DNA of 64,000 bases from Chaunax sp. Z400 (Eukaryota; Chordata; Actinopteri; Lophiiformes; Chaunacidae): NCBI GenBank assembly GCA_037577475.1, contig CM075203.1:547001-611000 (forward strand), read 5' to 3'. Positions 46,986 through 61,000 of the stretch are shown in pieces. How positions within the stretch are numbered: the first letter of the stretch is position 1; each line of letters starts with the position of its first letter. Below the pieces are notes generated by a model, which saw only the letters and a program-made list of their open reading frames with translations, had not been told where the DNA came from and made no database searches. The position numbers were made by a program, and so were the translations under genes.

Positions 46986-49536
46986 GAGATTTACAGGAAG
47001 AGGCTGTAACAGAAATGACCTCAGTGGGTGTGGTCTACAGGCCGTCATGTGACCTGAGAATATATTAAAATAACAGTAGAAGACGATGCAGCTTTGACTC
47101 TTTATTCCTTCAGTGGTTTATAGGAAACAATCTTTGAATAACTTAAAATAAATTTCATCTCTTCCTGAATCAAACGTCTGATTTTCGGGCTGCAAAGTGA
47201 AATATAGAGTTTAAAGGTTGAAAGTAATAAATGTTAAAGTAAATTTAATCTCCTCCTCTGAGGAGTACGACCTGACATGAGATGTGCTCCCGTCTTGTCA
47301 TCTTTGAATACTGGACTCTGGGTTCAGGAAAACCCGTCCCTCCATCGCCTGCTGTGAAACACCAAAACCTGAAATCTGTCGCTGGCGTTTGTTAGCAGAA
47401 GCTATCAGTATCGTTCATCGCTATGACAACAGCAGACATCACAAAGCAGGTGGCTGAAATAGAGGCTGAGTTGACAGGAAACGCTGGTGTCAGCACGTTT
47501 GCTCTGAGGCCTTTTGAAACCAGATGTTTGGTGCCAGTCAGCTGATTCCCCCCCTCAGCTCAGTGAGAGGAGGCTCCTGTACAACTTTAACTCCTTTTAC
47601 TCCTGTCACTGTATCCGGATACAGTTACATCTGGTATTCTAATACGCTCTGGTTTAAAAAAGATCAAATTAAAAATCATCATCGTGAGGAGAAACAGGAG
47701 AACGGGAGGAGAAACAGAGAGAAGCAGAGGAGAAACAGGAGAACGGGAGGAGAAACAGAGAGAAGCAGAGGAGAAACAGGAGAACGGGAGGAGAAACAGA
47801 GAAGCAGAGGAGAAACAGGAGAACGGGAGGAGAAACAGAGAGAACCAGAGGAGAAACAGGAGAATGGGAGGAGAAACAGAGGGAAGCAGAGGAGAAACAG
47901 AGAGAACCAGAGGAGAAACAGGTGAACGGGAGGAGAAACAGAGGGAAGCAGAGGAGAAACAGGAGAACGGGAGGAGAAGCAGGAGAACTGGAGGAGAACC
48001 AGAGGAGAAACAGGAGAACGGGAGGAGAAGCAGGAGAACTGGAGGAGAAACAGAGAGAACCAGAGGAGAAACAGGAGAACGGGAGGAGAAGCAGAGCAGA
48101 ACCGGAGGAGAAACAGGAGAACGGGAGGAGAAACAGAGAGAAGCAGAGGAGAAACAGGAGAACGGGAGGAGAACCCTCCGCCCTCACGGACTCAGGCCTC
48201 ATCTATTTTTAATGGGCTCAGTTCTACATCCTGTTCAGTGGTCCTGAATCTTTAATGACTCTCTCTTCTGATTGGCTGCCATTCTTTGGTGTTTGCTGGT
48301 TGATGCTGGTCGTCAGCCTTGTTCCACCTGATTCACTGGTGTTCAGAACCTAAACATGAGGACCTGAGTAGAACCGGACTGATGATAGTGGGCCATCTTC
48401 CCCCTCAGCACAAGCTGCAGGTTTACGACTGCAGGCAGGAAGGACATTAAAGATGCAGGAGGATCAGTGCTACTTTATGGGGCAATGAAAATGAAAGATG
48501 GACGTCCTGCTGGACGTATCCAGACATGGTGGATATGATGATAAGCAGAACGGTTCTGTAATAAATAACGTTAAAATGATCTGAATTATTTGTCTCATGA
48601 CTTCATCATTTTCTCATGTGAAACCTAAGTTATTGATTGTTGCTTCTTTCCATCCATCATCCCATAATTTAATCACCTGTTCCCGCCCCGATGTCTGTGA
48701 TAACAGTTTAATTTAAATCTGTGTAGAAGTGTTTGAGTTGATCCACCAAGTAGTTCAAACCTAACTGAAAATTCCTGACTCCGCCCCTTTACCTGGATCT
48801 ACTCCAAAATTCATCGAGTTCCAACACTTAGACCGAGATTCGTGAAAATCTGTCTGCTAATAAACAAAGATTTCAGATGAAAACACTTTTTATTTTCACA
48901 TGTACAGTAAGAGTCAGCCCACATGGACTATTACAGAATATTAACGTGACGGCCTTCAGTCTGTGGTGATTCTTCACTGCTTTCTATTAAAAGCACTTGT
49001 GGTTTAAGAACGTTTGTGGCCTTTAAGAGTCACATCAGTGTTCGTCGTGTTGTGCTTCATTTATAAAGAGACAAAACAGGAAACAACAGAACAGCTAAGT
49101 GTCATTTATGCTAACGTTACAAAGGAATATGAGCCGAACCTTCTGTCCGTAGTCGGCGATCATTTCATCGATATTTGTTAAGCCTCAGTGATCCTCGAAA
49201 ATAAACTGAAAATAAATACGTGTCTGAAACGTTGGCCACATTTCCATGAGTTCTTTACGTTGCATCGATTCGTCCACTAGAGGGCAGTGAAGAGTCAAAA
49301 GGTTGGACGTAGAGGAGCTTGTGATGATGTAGCCAGTAAATAAAATATACAAAAATGAAGACAACTGTGAAGTTGGTGGTGGTCTGTGAGGTCATTAAAC
49401 ACATCGTGACACATCGTAAACATTTGTTGCATCTTGCTTGAATTTTGGCTACACTGCCAACGACTTCTGGTGGTACTGCACCAGGTCCTCTATGTGTCAG
49501 ATGGACCTCACAGACCACCGTACATCACTGCCTCTT
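46986..49536. other. Convergent intergenic region between brca1 and rnd2
   Basis: Contains the purine-rich minisatellite at 47690-48175 and an RTE-like tail at about 48770-48870. A possible minus-strand AATAAA for rnd2 lies at 49537-49542. No gene is recognised. Confidence 0.55.
47690..48175. repeat. Purine-rich minisatellite about 485 bp
   Basis: Built from GAGGAGAAACAGGAGAACGG and AGGAGAAACAGAGAGAAGCA modules (21-45 bp higher-order units). The plus strand is almost entirely A, G and scattered C, with hardly any T. Long Arg/Glu- and Ser/Phe-rich frames here are repeat artefacts. Confidence 0.95.
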
Positions 49537-49923
49537 TTTATTGACTGTATATTATCACAACTTCCTCTCCATTTTCTGTTGTTGTCAAACCTTTGGACTC
49601 TTCGCTGCCCTCTTGTGGACGTCGTGCTCAACATTAATGACAAACAGACGTTTTTATATTAGAGTCTTTACTGCGTCTCCTTTAAGGTTATTATTATACA
49701 TATATATTATTATTATTCTGTATTTTTTTCTGTCCTTGTCTTTCATTGGCTAACCAGCGACCAATTAGACCTCCGCTGACAGGAACACGACCACAGAGAA
49801 AACTAAGATGTGGAAGAAACCACAGAATATCGTTTGTTCTTGTCGTCTTTCTGCAGAGCGATGATTCAGCAGTAAATGAAGTTCATGTGTCGTATGGTTG
49901 GACTGTCTATCAACGCTCCGCCC

Positions 49924-52900
49924 CTACATGAGGGTGCAGCTTTTGGCCCGGTCCTTTCTGATGGCGGGGGGGTGCTCGTGGATCTCAGTTCGGGGCGGCT
50001 GCTGAGAGGCCCGTTTGAGGCCGTGACGTGAGGCGGCTCGTTTGAGCTGAGGCCGATGGATGCGGGACACGGACGACAGGGTGGTGACGTGGAAAACGTC
50101 GCGGACGCTGTTCTCTGAGTACTTGGAGGTGCACTCAGCGTAGGCGACGGCGCCGATCTGCCTCGCCAAGTTAGAGCCCTGTAAACACAAATACAGATCA
50201 AGTCGTGATTCATTTGGAGCCGTGTTTCTGGTCACATGACCAATTATTCCTAATATTATCCAACATTTACTCTCCTTTTTATCCATTTTTGTTCTCCACC
50301 ACCTCCTGATGGAAATATTCATCTGCTAAAGGTTCCTTTATGTTTAATAGCTTGTTGTTAAATAATTCACCCAAAAATTAATATTCAGTTATTATCAACA
50401 AAGTGAAGTCGTCCACAAACATTTCTGGAGCTTCACAGAAAAACAACCTGAAGCTGTGATATAAAACTGTAGATCATGTTCCAAATGTAATCATTGCATT
50501 GTGAGGCTACGATTGGTCGGTTGCGACACAAACACCTGATGACTCCTCACCTGTTCATGGGTGACAGGGATGAGTCTGTGTTTAGCGAGTTCTCTCATGA
50601 CGTTCAGGTCCGTCCTCATGTCCAGCTTGCAGCCGACCAGAACCACTTTGGCGTTGGGACAGAACTCCTGGGTCTCAACCTGCCACTGCATCAACAGACA
50701 GAGACGACATCATAGATCAGAATGGTGGCCGTTAATCTGCTGCATCAATAGTCTCCACTCTTCTGGGATTGGCTGTTTAGCTGCAGGGATTGGTGATGTC
50801 ATGGTGTGTTCACAGCGAATGCTAATACCAGATAGTCCAACCTCCTCGCTGTCTTTTATCTAAGCCCCTCCTTTTTCTTACGAGTCGTTCAGCTCCGGGT
50901 GTCGACGTACAGATCGGCCTCCATTTCTGCATCAACCTCATCCAGTCAGGTGATTCCGTTCGTCTGATGATGGCGGATCAGGCTTGTTTTTCCATTTCGT
51001 ACCAAACAAGTGCTGGAGTGGGCGGGTTTAAGGGCGGGGCTCTGAGAAACGTCTTCCACACTAAACTGGAGAGAAAAAAAGTTTCTCCCCAAACTGCTGG
51101 AAGAACAACTTTGTCTAAAACATGACTGCATGTTTTAACATTAATGGAACAGCCCACCAACAAACATACATAAACAACAAACATACACAAACAACAAACA
51201 TACATAAACAACAAACATACATAAACAACAAATATACATAAACAACAAATATACATAAACAACAAACATACATAAACAACAAACATACATAAACAACAAA
51301 CATACATAAACAACAAACATACATAAACAACAAACATACATAAACAACAAACATACATAATCCATAACCCAACCCTCCAGAAGATCCCAACAAACCAACC
51401 AACAAATGGACACGAGTCAAAACAATCTCCTTGGATAAACAGGAAGTAAATATACAACAATAAATGTAGCATCGTTTACAGTCACAGAAGGAAACTTTTT
51501 ACAGCAAAAACCTACAGTAGACAGATACAGTTAGCAACTAGCTAGCAAACATAGCCTCGCGTTTTTAGTGGCTAAAGACACTGATATTCCCTCAGGCGCT
51601 GGTGGAGACCAAAACAGAGCTAAAACAGTGAATATTTAACATGGTGCCATAAACACGAATCAAAATGAACAAACATGAAAAAAAACATGATACTCTGATT
51701 CTTCTTGTTTACATATCTGAGAAAAAGTTTAATATTCAAAGTAAGATAAAAAAATCAAATGTCAAAAGTACACAGGAGAGGAAACAGTTTCTGAGTTATG
51801 CTCCGTAAACAGGAAGTGATGAACGTATGGACCGAACCATTCCCGTATCTACGGCGGGGGGGTCATAAATACGTAGTTCCAGAGCAGCTGCGTGAGTCAA
51901 GTGTTTGCTAACAATGATGACATGTTAGCATCATTCACGTTTCCATTAAAATCACTGCAGGTTTAAGACGGACTAAAAGTCAAACGTTCTCTCAGCGACT
52001 AAACTTTGTCTCTGATTGGTTGATGGTGAATCTGAACTCTTTACTTCTTTACTTCTCTTTACTTCTTCATCAGTAACCAGTCTGTGGCTGGAAGGTGTCG
52101 TTTATCCACCATCCCATAATAGATCAGGGTGTTCAGTCTAATAGTAAATATTACAGTTGTTTTTTAGACATTCTTTTGGTTTGTGGTTCCAAATAGTACT
52201 CTAGTACTCTTGTACTCCATTACTTCCAGTACTGAGGACTGCTGCTGTTTCCTGATGAGACAGAATGTGTGATATTTTTTAAAGTGAACGGGACACCTTC
52301 ACACCTCCGTTAACGTGACACTGACCTTTTTCAGCACACTGTCCAGCATCTCTGGGCGGCTGATGTCGAAACAGATGAGCACAGCGTCTGAGTCGGGGTA
52401 AGCTAACGGCCTCACGTTGTCATAGTAGGCTGAACCTGTGGGGGACAATCATTCATGTCAGGACCAGAGGAGCATCATCACAGATACACAGCTGGTTCCT
52501 GATGGGAGGGTTTAACTCGCCATGAACGAGCTCACCGCTGGCTGCAGACGTGTTTATAAAAACATATTGTAATTATATTAATTATAAGATAAGGATCTCA
52601 TAAATTATTTCTTATTATAGTGACGTCTTTGTTTTCTCATAATATTGGCAGTAATGGGCTTCCGTAGATGCCTTACCAGGCTTAAATTTTAAAATGTTCT
52701 CTGCTTAAAAAGTTTCCCCCAAACGTTTCCTGAAGCAGGAATCAGGAAGCAGCTCATCAGAATAAGATTATATGATTGAATGTGACTTTAAAACCTCGTC
52801 TCCTCCGACATCTGTTAAAGTAGAAAGAATAGAACCCTCCATTAGAAAAGACACGGCGGCTCGGTTCCATCCCAGGTTCTCCTTCTGCCTGTATAGACTG

Positions 52901-55900
52901 GGGGGGGGCTGACCCTCATGCCGGCTGCTGAAGGTCACAGCTGGGTACTGGTTCAGTTCTGGTTCAGTACTGGTTCAGACCATCTGTTTCCTGCTGCTCA
53001 GGCTATTCGCCCTCTTTCCTCTAACTCCACATTTAGAGCTCATATAATTTATACAAGCATCATTTTTAGATAATGATGTCATTTACTCGACACACATTAG
53101 TCTCACGGCTCCATTATGTCACTAATGGGACCTGTAGTTTGAAGCCCCTCATGGGAAAAGGCCTGCACAAAGACAATAAGGACAAGGGACAATAAATCTA
53201 ATTTAAAACTCTTTTAAAACTCATTTAAAACTCATTTAAATCTCATTTAAAACTGATTTAAAGCTCATTTAAAACTCTTTTAAAACTCATTTAAATCTCA
53301 TTTAAAGCTCATTTAAAACTGATTTAAATCTCATTCAAATCTAATTTAAAAGTCATTTAAATCTAATTTAAAACTGATTTAAAGCTCATTTAAAACTCAT
53401 CTAAAGCTCATTTAAAACTCATTTAAAACTCATTTAAATCTCATTTAAAACTCATTTAAAGCTAATTTAAAACTCATTTAAAACTCATTTAGAGCTCCTT
53501 TAAAACTCATTTAAAGCTCATTTAAATCTCATTTAAAACTCATTCAAAGCTAATTTAAAACTCATTTAAAACTCATTTAAAACTCATTTAAAACTCATTT
53601 AAAGCTCATTTAAAACTCATTTAAAGCTAATTTAAAACTCATTTAAAACTCATTTAAAGCTAATTTAAAACTCATTTAAAACTCATTTAAAGCTCATTTA
53701 AAGCTCATTTAAAACTCATTTAAAGCTCATTTAAAACTCATTTAAAACACATTTAAAACTCATTTAAAGCTCATTTAAAACTCATTTAAAGCTCATTTAA
53801 AAGTCTTTGTTTTGCTTCACTTTCTGAATAAGTAACCTGACCTCAGTGAACACATCACATACAGATGTATGTTTAATGGCTGCTCTATGTTTGGTTTCAC
53901 ATGAGCTTGTCGTGTTTCTGTGTTTCAGTCGACTCAGTAATCATATTATCTCTTGTATGTTAAATCTCTGTCTCTCATCTGGTCTGAACTCGTCCTTAAA
54001 GATTAGAGGTTGTATTTTCAGAAATCTCGTGACACAAAGCAGAAGAAACCGAAGGACTGTCAGACAGAAGCAGATGATGAAGATGGAACCGAATCATCAG
54101 GACCATCGAAGGATCAATCGACCAACAGCACAAGAAGAAACGATAAATCCTCCTCAGGTCACCTCAGAATGATCCACTTACACCTTAAAGCTCCGCCCTC
54201 TTAAGGCTCACGAGGCTGAGACGCCATCAGACGCCATCAGAATGAAGTTTTACTGATGACTGACCGTCTGAACACAGACAGGTTTAATGTCTGATGATGG
54301 ATCATCTAAAACAGAATCAAACTAAACTCAGACATTGGTTGGTTCTCATCCTGACTCCCTGCAGCTGCTCTTCCTATTGGTCCGAGCCTGATGCTGTCCA
54401 ACCAATCACAGCGGCAGGATAACGTCTTACCTGACGTGTCCCACATGTTGAGCTCGATCCTCTGCTTGTCGATCTCGAAGCTGGCTGTGTAATTCTCAAA
54501 CACGGTGGGAACGTAACTCTGAGAGGAGAGGAGGATGGGATTTAATGGAGAAAAGAAAAGAAAATGATTCAAGAGATGAGAAATAAAATCTACAAGAAGA
54601 AAACATGTTTCGGTTTCACATTTATGTTCACTGACAGGGGCGTCCAACAAACAAACAAACAGGATTTAAAGCCTCCATAGTTTATTCTTTAATGCACCAA
54701 CCACACAGAATCATCTCTACAGACGCCTCAGACACGCCCTGGAAAAGCAGGACAGCGCCTAAACGGGGCGGGGCTGTGTACACAACCGGCCAATCAAATG
54801 TAATTAAAGGAAGAAGCAGAGCCGGGACTTCGTGCAGAAACGTTAAAACCTTGTCAACTTTTATCCGTTTCTAAAAACCAACACAAAAACTTTTCCGCAA
54901 GCTGCACAAAAGGAGCGCTAACTGGGAAGGTAGCCAATCAGATTTTCAGGCCCCGCCCACTGAACAGCCGATCCTGTCTGCAGAATATTTCAGATTAGCG
55001 TTGAGTCCTTCATCCAGCACATTATTTCGTTTGTGAACCATTTTAATCACATGGACAAATTTTCACGATGTTTCTATTTATATCTTTGTGATTTAATGTC
55101 GTAGAAATGTGGTTTATCTGCTACATCCTTATTCTCGTGAGATCTCACAGCGACCAATAGGAGAGCTCGACACGCTCGTCATCTGCCTCCTCGTAAGCAA
55201 ATGATGGATTTATGAGTTTTTTTCTGAGGGAGTTTTAGATCTACGCAAAAAACCTGTCAGAAAATGTAATTTTAAACATTTATTCTACTTTTATCGACTA
55301 TTTTATTCTAATATTCTGTCAACCTCAGACTTTTGGTAAATCAAACTTAAATGTAATGCATTTAAATAAGCTTTTCTTTCTCCTGTAATTAATAACACTG
55401 AACTTATTTAATTCATTCACATTGACCCTTTATATTAACTAGTTTAATGAAATCAGATGGAAATGTTATATGTAGTTAAAACACTTTGAGTGTTTGTTAT
55501 TTTTAATGTGTTATGAGAGGAAATTATCTTACGTTACTTTGGATAAAGATAAATAAATATATGTAAAAACATTTAAACACAGGAGGGTTAAATACTGTTA
55601 TTCAATAATGAAACCAGGGCCCCACCCGGCCCACAAAGAAGTCTGTTACGCCCCTGGAAATGACTGAAGCTGAGAATGAGATCATTTGATCAGATTTTAT
55701 CGGAGCTGATCGATCGATCAGAAGTCCGTGATAAACATTACCTGTGAAGAAATCAGATAGCATAAATATTGATCATTGATTTGACCTGATCAGGTTCTGT
55801 TGGACCCGTCAGACAAACTTCTCACACCTGTCCTTCATGTCTCACCTCTGGGTACGAGTCTTTTGCGAAGACGTGGAGGAGAGCCGTCTTTCCACACTGC

Positions 55901-55950
55901 GCATCACCGACCACCACGATCTTACAGCGAAGTAGTCCCTTAGTGTCCAT
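49924..55950 (-). CDS. rnd2: Rnd2, GTPase-deficient Rho-family protein, complete, 5 exons
   Basis: Atypical, constitutively GTP-bound Rho protein that antagonises RhoA signalling in neuronal migration and branching. Exons (minus): 55950-55846, 54518-54431, 52435-52326, 50685-50551, 50178-49924; GT-AG, 230 aa (human 227). P-loop GDAQCGKT (15-22), effector loop YVPTVFENYTASF, switch II DTSGSAYY (62-69) with Ser in place of the catalytic Gln, specificity motif GCKLDMRTD, and C-terminal basic tail ending in CAAX box CTLM (human CNLM). ETQEFCPNAKVVLVGC and the C-terminal RKDRAKSC identify Rnd2 over Rnd1 and Rnd3. It faces vat1 head to head and brca1 tail to tail, as in human. Confidence 0.96.
50355..50450 (+). 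repeat. Dispersed repeat family A fragment in rnd2 intron 4
   Basis: AATAATTCACCCAAAAATTA, CCACAAACATTTCTGGAGCT and TCACAGAAAAACAACCTGAAG parallel 62505-62640. Confidence 0.65.
51150..51360. repeat. 17-bp minisatellite, about 12 copies, rnd2 intron 3
   Basis: Unit AACAACAAACATACATA, with ATATACATA variants. Minus-strand Cys/Leu/Phe/Val frames across it are artefacts. The rest of the 1.64-kb intron holds no exon. Confidence 0.95.
53190..53805. repeat. 11-bp AT-rich minisatellite, about 55 copies, rnd2 intron 2
   Basis: Unit AAAACTCATTT with AAAGCTCATTT, AAATCTCATTT and AAAACTGATTT variants in no fixed order. Each junction creates ATTTAAA. Confidence 0.97.
55065..55265 (+). repeat. Dispersed repeat family B copy in rnd2 intron 1
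   Basis: TCGTAGAAATGTGGTTTATC, TCTCACAGCGACCAATAGGA, GCTCGTCATCTGCCTCCTCG and ATGGATTTATGAGTTTTTTT match 38345-38605 in order. Confidence 0.65.
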
Positions 55951-58087
55951 CGTGTCCCGATATCACTGCGCGGCTCTCATTTAACCCGTGGATCGATCGA
56001 TTATCGATGAAAGTGATCCTAAACTCCAGCCTGGTGGAGTTCAGCTTCTTGCTCTGCGTCCAGCTGCCGCTCTGCTGCAGAACTGACACCAGACTACACC
56101 TGTGCACGAGCCTGGTTTCCTGTGAAATCTTTCAAAATAAGAGCATAAAACAACAGAGGTTCCCATGATCAGACTCATAATTACTTTATTGATCCCTGCA
56201 GGTAAACTGTGGCACTGCGGTTACTCACATCAAGTATAAGAGGGAAAATTAAGAACAGAGACTGACAATAAGAGTTAAAAAATAGACATGAATAAAAGGA
56301 AATAAAGTAAAATAATATAAATAAAAAGCAACACTAACATGAATATGACAGTTTATACAGTAGGATGATTAATAAACTAGAAAACACTCAAACCGCCAAC
56401 AACTCATCAAACTGGACCAATCAGGGAATAGTTTTTAGTCAATGTTCATCATCAATAATTGTAAAAAGAGATAAAACACAAACACAACTTCCAGTTAATT
56501 TAGAAAAATAATAATTACTGATTTTGACAATTAAAACTATTTTTAAAGCATTAACATGTAATTATTTTTCTGAATAAATTATATTTTAATATAAACATCC
56601 CTGTTTTATGTTCAGTCCACGTCTTTTTTAATGCGAGCCGATTGGTTCATGTCATTTCTTTATCATTAAACACTGCATTTTATCATTATTAACTCTTCCT
56701 TCACACTCATCCCTTCACAAAGTTCCAGTGACATCTGTTCATGATGTTCTGAGGTATCTGTCACACAATCACACAAGTCACATGAAAATGAACACATAAT
56801 GTTAATGACTGTCAGTGTCAGCAATAATCGATAGCAGTGGGCGTGGTCTTCAGCCAGGGTTAGAAATAAATTCAATAACACATCTGTGGATTTGAAGATA
56901 AATTAAGGATGAATAATGGAACATCTATTATTTAATGTGCTTTTATTTTGAAGTTGAACATCCGGTCTTCCTCTGACTATCTTGGTGAAATGTAAATATT
57001 TTTATTAAGTTGAAAGCTGTTTAAATTAATTAACCATTAAATTATAATAATCATAAGATCAGAATGATCCATATTGATACAGACGGGACACATTCTCAAT
57101 AAAGTAAACTTTATAAAATACTTTATTATATTTATTATATAAAATTATTATATAACACAATAAATTAATATTGTGTACTTCAAATAATTGTGTCATATTT
57201 TAATTTCTCAACTAACTCCTTTGTTCACTTCACTGCAGGTCGTTATAGACCATAGAAGCAGAGCTACCTGTACCAGTATAACTCCTGACCGGTCCTTTGG
57301 CTCCATCTGTTGGTCAAACTGGAATAAACCTTTATTTTGGTTAAGGGAAACCTAAAATCAGCTGTTTTCAGTGTTTGGCCAGATACAAATATAAACAGTC
57401 TGAACCTGCGTCATATTGTACAGACTTATAATCCCTAAACAGGATTTTATCATGATCATTGAAAAATTAGTTTTCCAGATTTTTACAAAAAAACAATGAT
57501 TGTCTCTGATTTAGAGACTCCGCCCTCATGGACGTGTGACGTCACCTCTTAGCAATGCCTCAGGATTTATCAGGAGGACGTCTGTTCTATTCCAAACTGT
57601 TTCACTGTATGAACCTGGACTGGATTAATTAAATCATTAATAAAGTTAAGCTGCTGTGCATTGTGGGTAAATGTCACAGACACTTTGGTTTCTGCTGCAG
57701 GTGATGTCATCAATATTTTCCTCATTAATGATGGATTATTTCATCACCTGCATCCTGTCAGCTGTTAATCAAAATGATCATTTTTCTGATGGATCTGCAC
57801 AAACAGACTGAATACAACCCTGTTGTCTCGCGCCTCACCTTTAATAGCAGACGGGATTAGGACACGCCCTAAACATTAGGTCTATGTGTTTTATTGTGAA
57901 AAACCAAACCGGATTAAACGTTTACACCGCCTCTGTTTGACGTGAATCACTTGTTGAGCTGACAGGAAAACTGCGCAGTAAGAATCTGAAGTCTGACTTT
58001 CTGGGAGATATTTTCTAAAGTCAAAGTCCAACAGTCTGAGGCTCTGATCCGGATCATAATCTACACACAACACCAGCAGCTCCTATC
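55951..58087. other. Divergent intergenic region between rnd2 and vat1
   Basis: Both promoters must lie in this 2.1-kb gap. It contains a LINE/SINE-type tail at about 56178-56340 (TTACTTTATTGATCCCTGCA followed by A-rich sequence) and AT-rich single-copy sequence. No coding region is recognised. Confidence 0.6.
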
Positions 58088-61000
58088 ATGTCTGCAGAAC
58101 CGGCTCTAACTCCGCAACCAGAGCAGGAGAAGAAGCCCGACGAGCCTCCAGCCGCTGCTGCGCCCCAGGACTCCGCCGGCAGCCCTGCGGCCGAGCAGCA
58201 GCCTCTCTCCTGGAGGGCTCTGGTCCTGACGGCCTACGGGGGCTACGACAGAGTCAAGCTGCAGCTGAGGACGCAGAGGCCGCAGCTGAAGGCGGGACAG
58301 GTCCTGGTGCGGGTCAAGGCGTGCGGGCTGAACTTCGCCGAGCTGCTGGGCAAACAGGGGCTGTACGAGCTGCTGCCCCCCCCGCCGGTCATCATGGGGA
58401 TGGAGGGCTCCGGAACCATCGATGCGGTCGGGGAGGGTGTGGAGGAACGGAAAGTGAGTAAAACACTCCCTGTGATACCAGTGAAGGCTTGGAGACCATC
58501 AGCTGTTCTGCTGGTCCTCAGCTGGGTTCTCCTTCCTGTTTCCAAACCTCTGAGGTGTAAGTTGATGGTCTGAGGCTCAGAAACAGGAAACAGCTGTTAG
58601 AATGAAGACCATCTGTTTTGATCTGGATCTGTCCTCATGTCGGGTCATGTCTGAATAAAGTTTATAGAAAACCTTCCCAAATCAGAAGGTGACTCATCGA
58701 GTACCAGTCTGTTAATGACAGGAGACGTTTTATCCAACAGCTCAACTGTTAGAAGACAAAATGTTTCATGTTCCTACATTCTGGAGTTTTCTGGGAGGGA
58801 CAGGAAGTAGATCTGACTATAAATATGGATGTAAATAAAACAGACCAATAATTCATACAGATTATTTTTATACATCTTTAATCTGTGGAGGATCTTAAAT
58901 TAATCAGACAAACATTTTGTGTCTGACAATAATTCTGTAGTTTGAAGTTAAAAAATCGTTTTACATCTTCAGACTTCAGGCTAAAAATCAATGATGTCAT
59001 TAGAGGTTCAGAGATCAGAATGTTCTGATTCTCATTTAATCAATAAGCTCATATTGGATCAGTATCGGCCCTTCTCTGGTGTTTTATTAAATGGATTCAT
59101 ACTGATCAAACTGATCCTGGTTCCTGGAGTCTCCACAGGAGCTCTGGATGATGTGAACTGGTTCAGATTTGGCTCCCAGTCTCACACCAGTATAGACTGG
59201 GTTTATTATTGTCATTGCGGTGATTACAACCCTTTGCCGGTCGTGTCGGTTCAGTTTTGGCATCAGAACCGGACCTGTGTGTTTGGGCCGATTCTGAGGC
59301 ATCATTCAAACCAGATCCAGCACAAGACTGGAAGACATATTTGAGAGTCTTGTAGCCAGATTTGGGCCATGATGGTCTACCTTTATTTCAGTCAGGCCTT
59401 ATCCAAAATCAAACTCATTGCCCTGGATTCAGAATTTAAGGTTACTGGATTATAAGAACCAAACATTTAAATCTGGATCTGGATCCTCACCAAAATACAC
59501 TCATAGAAACCGACCCCCTAAATATGTCTGGTTTATTTCACCAGGATCCATCATCATGTTAAAAAAGGACCCGCCCCCTTTATCCAGATCCACACCAAAA
59601 TCCATTCTGATCCAGAACTGTCCTCCCACCAGGTTTACTGGAAATCCACTGTAGTAGTTTAGATCCTGCTTACAAACCAACAGACAGATTTAGGTGAAAA
59701 CAGTGAGCGTCGTTGTGAAACAGGAAAGATCGGATCTGATGGTGAACGCTGCACTGCTTCCTGTTAAAACAGCCTGGAGAGCCCTGAGTCACTTCCTGCT
59801 GCACACAAACACGTTGTTGTCCTCGGTTTTTCTGCTTTAGCCTCTTTTACAGCTGTTGGTCTTATGAAACACTTCAAACCCACTGATGACCTCATTAAAA
59901 AGGCGGAGCTCAGGTCTGGACGTGATCGGAGGTGACTGAAGTAGGACAGGGTTGTGTGGAAATACTCAAAACTAGAATGGCACTGATAGAGTGTATCCCT
60001 CCGCCGAAGCCCAGCAGTCCTACAGGTCTGTTTAGCTGGTCTGACCCATGACCCCCCCTAGAGTATCAAAAGTAAAAGTACTCAGAGTATCAAAAGTAAA
60101 AGTACTTGCAGTGATTTATTGATATATTTTTTCCAGATGACAATTGTCTGTTTTTGCTCATTTCATATTTTTATATTTAAGACTATCAAATCAAACTAAC
60201 CAACCAACCAACCAACCAACCAACAATCCAACCACTAACTAACTAACCAAAAAACTAACCAACCAAACAACCAACCAACCAACCTACAATCCAACCACTA
60301 ACTAACTAACTAACCAACAATCCAACCAACCAACAAACTAACCAACAATCCAAACAACCAACCAAACAACCAAGAATCTAACCACTAACTAACTAAGCAA
60401 CAAACTAACCAACCAAACAACCAACAATCCAACCAACAATGGATGATTGATGGAGGATGGATGGATGGATGGATGATGGATGGATGATTGATGGAGGATG
60501 GATGGAGGATGGATGGATGGATGGATGATGGATGGATGATTGATGGAGGATGGATGGAGGATGGATGGAGGATGATTGATGGAGGATGGATGGATGGAGG
60601 ATGGATGGAGGATGGATGATGGACCTCGTCACCACCTCTCCTCCTCTGTCCTCCATCAGGTGGGCGATCGTGTCATCGTGCTGAGTCGCAGTGGAATGTG
60701 GCAGGAAGTGGTCATCGTTCCTGCTGACCACACCTTCCTCATGCCGGAGCAGATGAGCTTCGAGGAAGGCGCCGCCCTCCCTGTCAACTACCTGACCGCC
60801 TACATGATGCTGTTTGAAATGGCCAATCTGAGGCCAGGCAAGAAAGTCCTCATCCACATGGCAGCAGGTCAGTAGAGTACTGCAGTGTTCTAGTACTACA
60901 GGACAGAGTACTGCAGGACAGAGTACTGCAGTGTTCTAGTACTACAGGACAGAGTACTGCAGGACAGAGTACTGCAGTGTTCTAGTACTACAGGACAGAG

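Larger units (their letters stand above)
58454..60659. other. vat1 intron 1, with RTE-like tail and tetranucleotide arrays
   Basis: Ordinary sequence to about 59450, then an RTE-like 3' tail at about 59455-59700 (CCGCCCCCTTTATCCAGATC, ACAAACCAACAGACAG). Two simple arrays lie just before exon 2. Confidence 0.6.

Noticed and set aside
47524..48247. Arg/Glu/Gly-rich and Ser/Phe-rich frames on both strands
   Set aside because: Generated by the purine-rich minisatellite; all frames stay open because the repeat lacks stops.
50946..51472. Cys/Phe/Val/Leu-rich membrane-like frame on the minus strand
   Set aside because: Product of the 17-bp AACAACAAACATACATA minisatellite in rnd2 intron 3.
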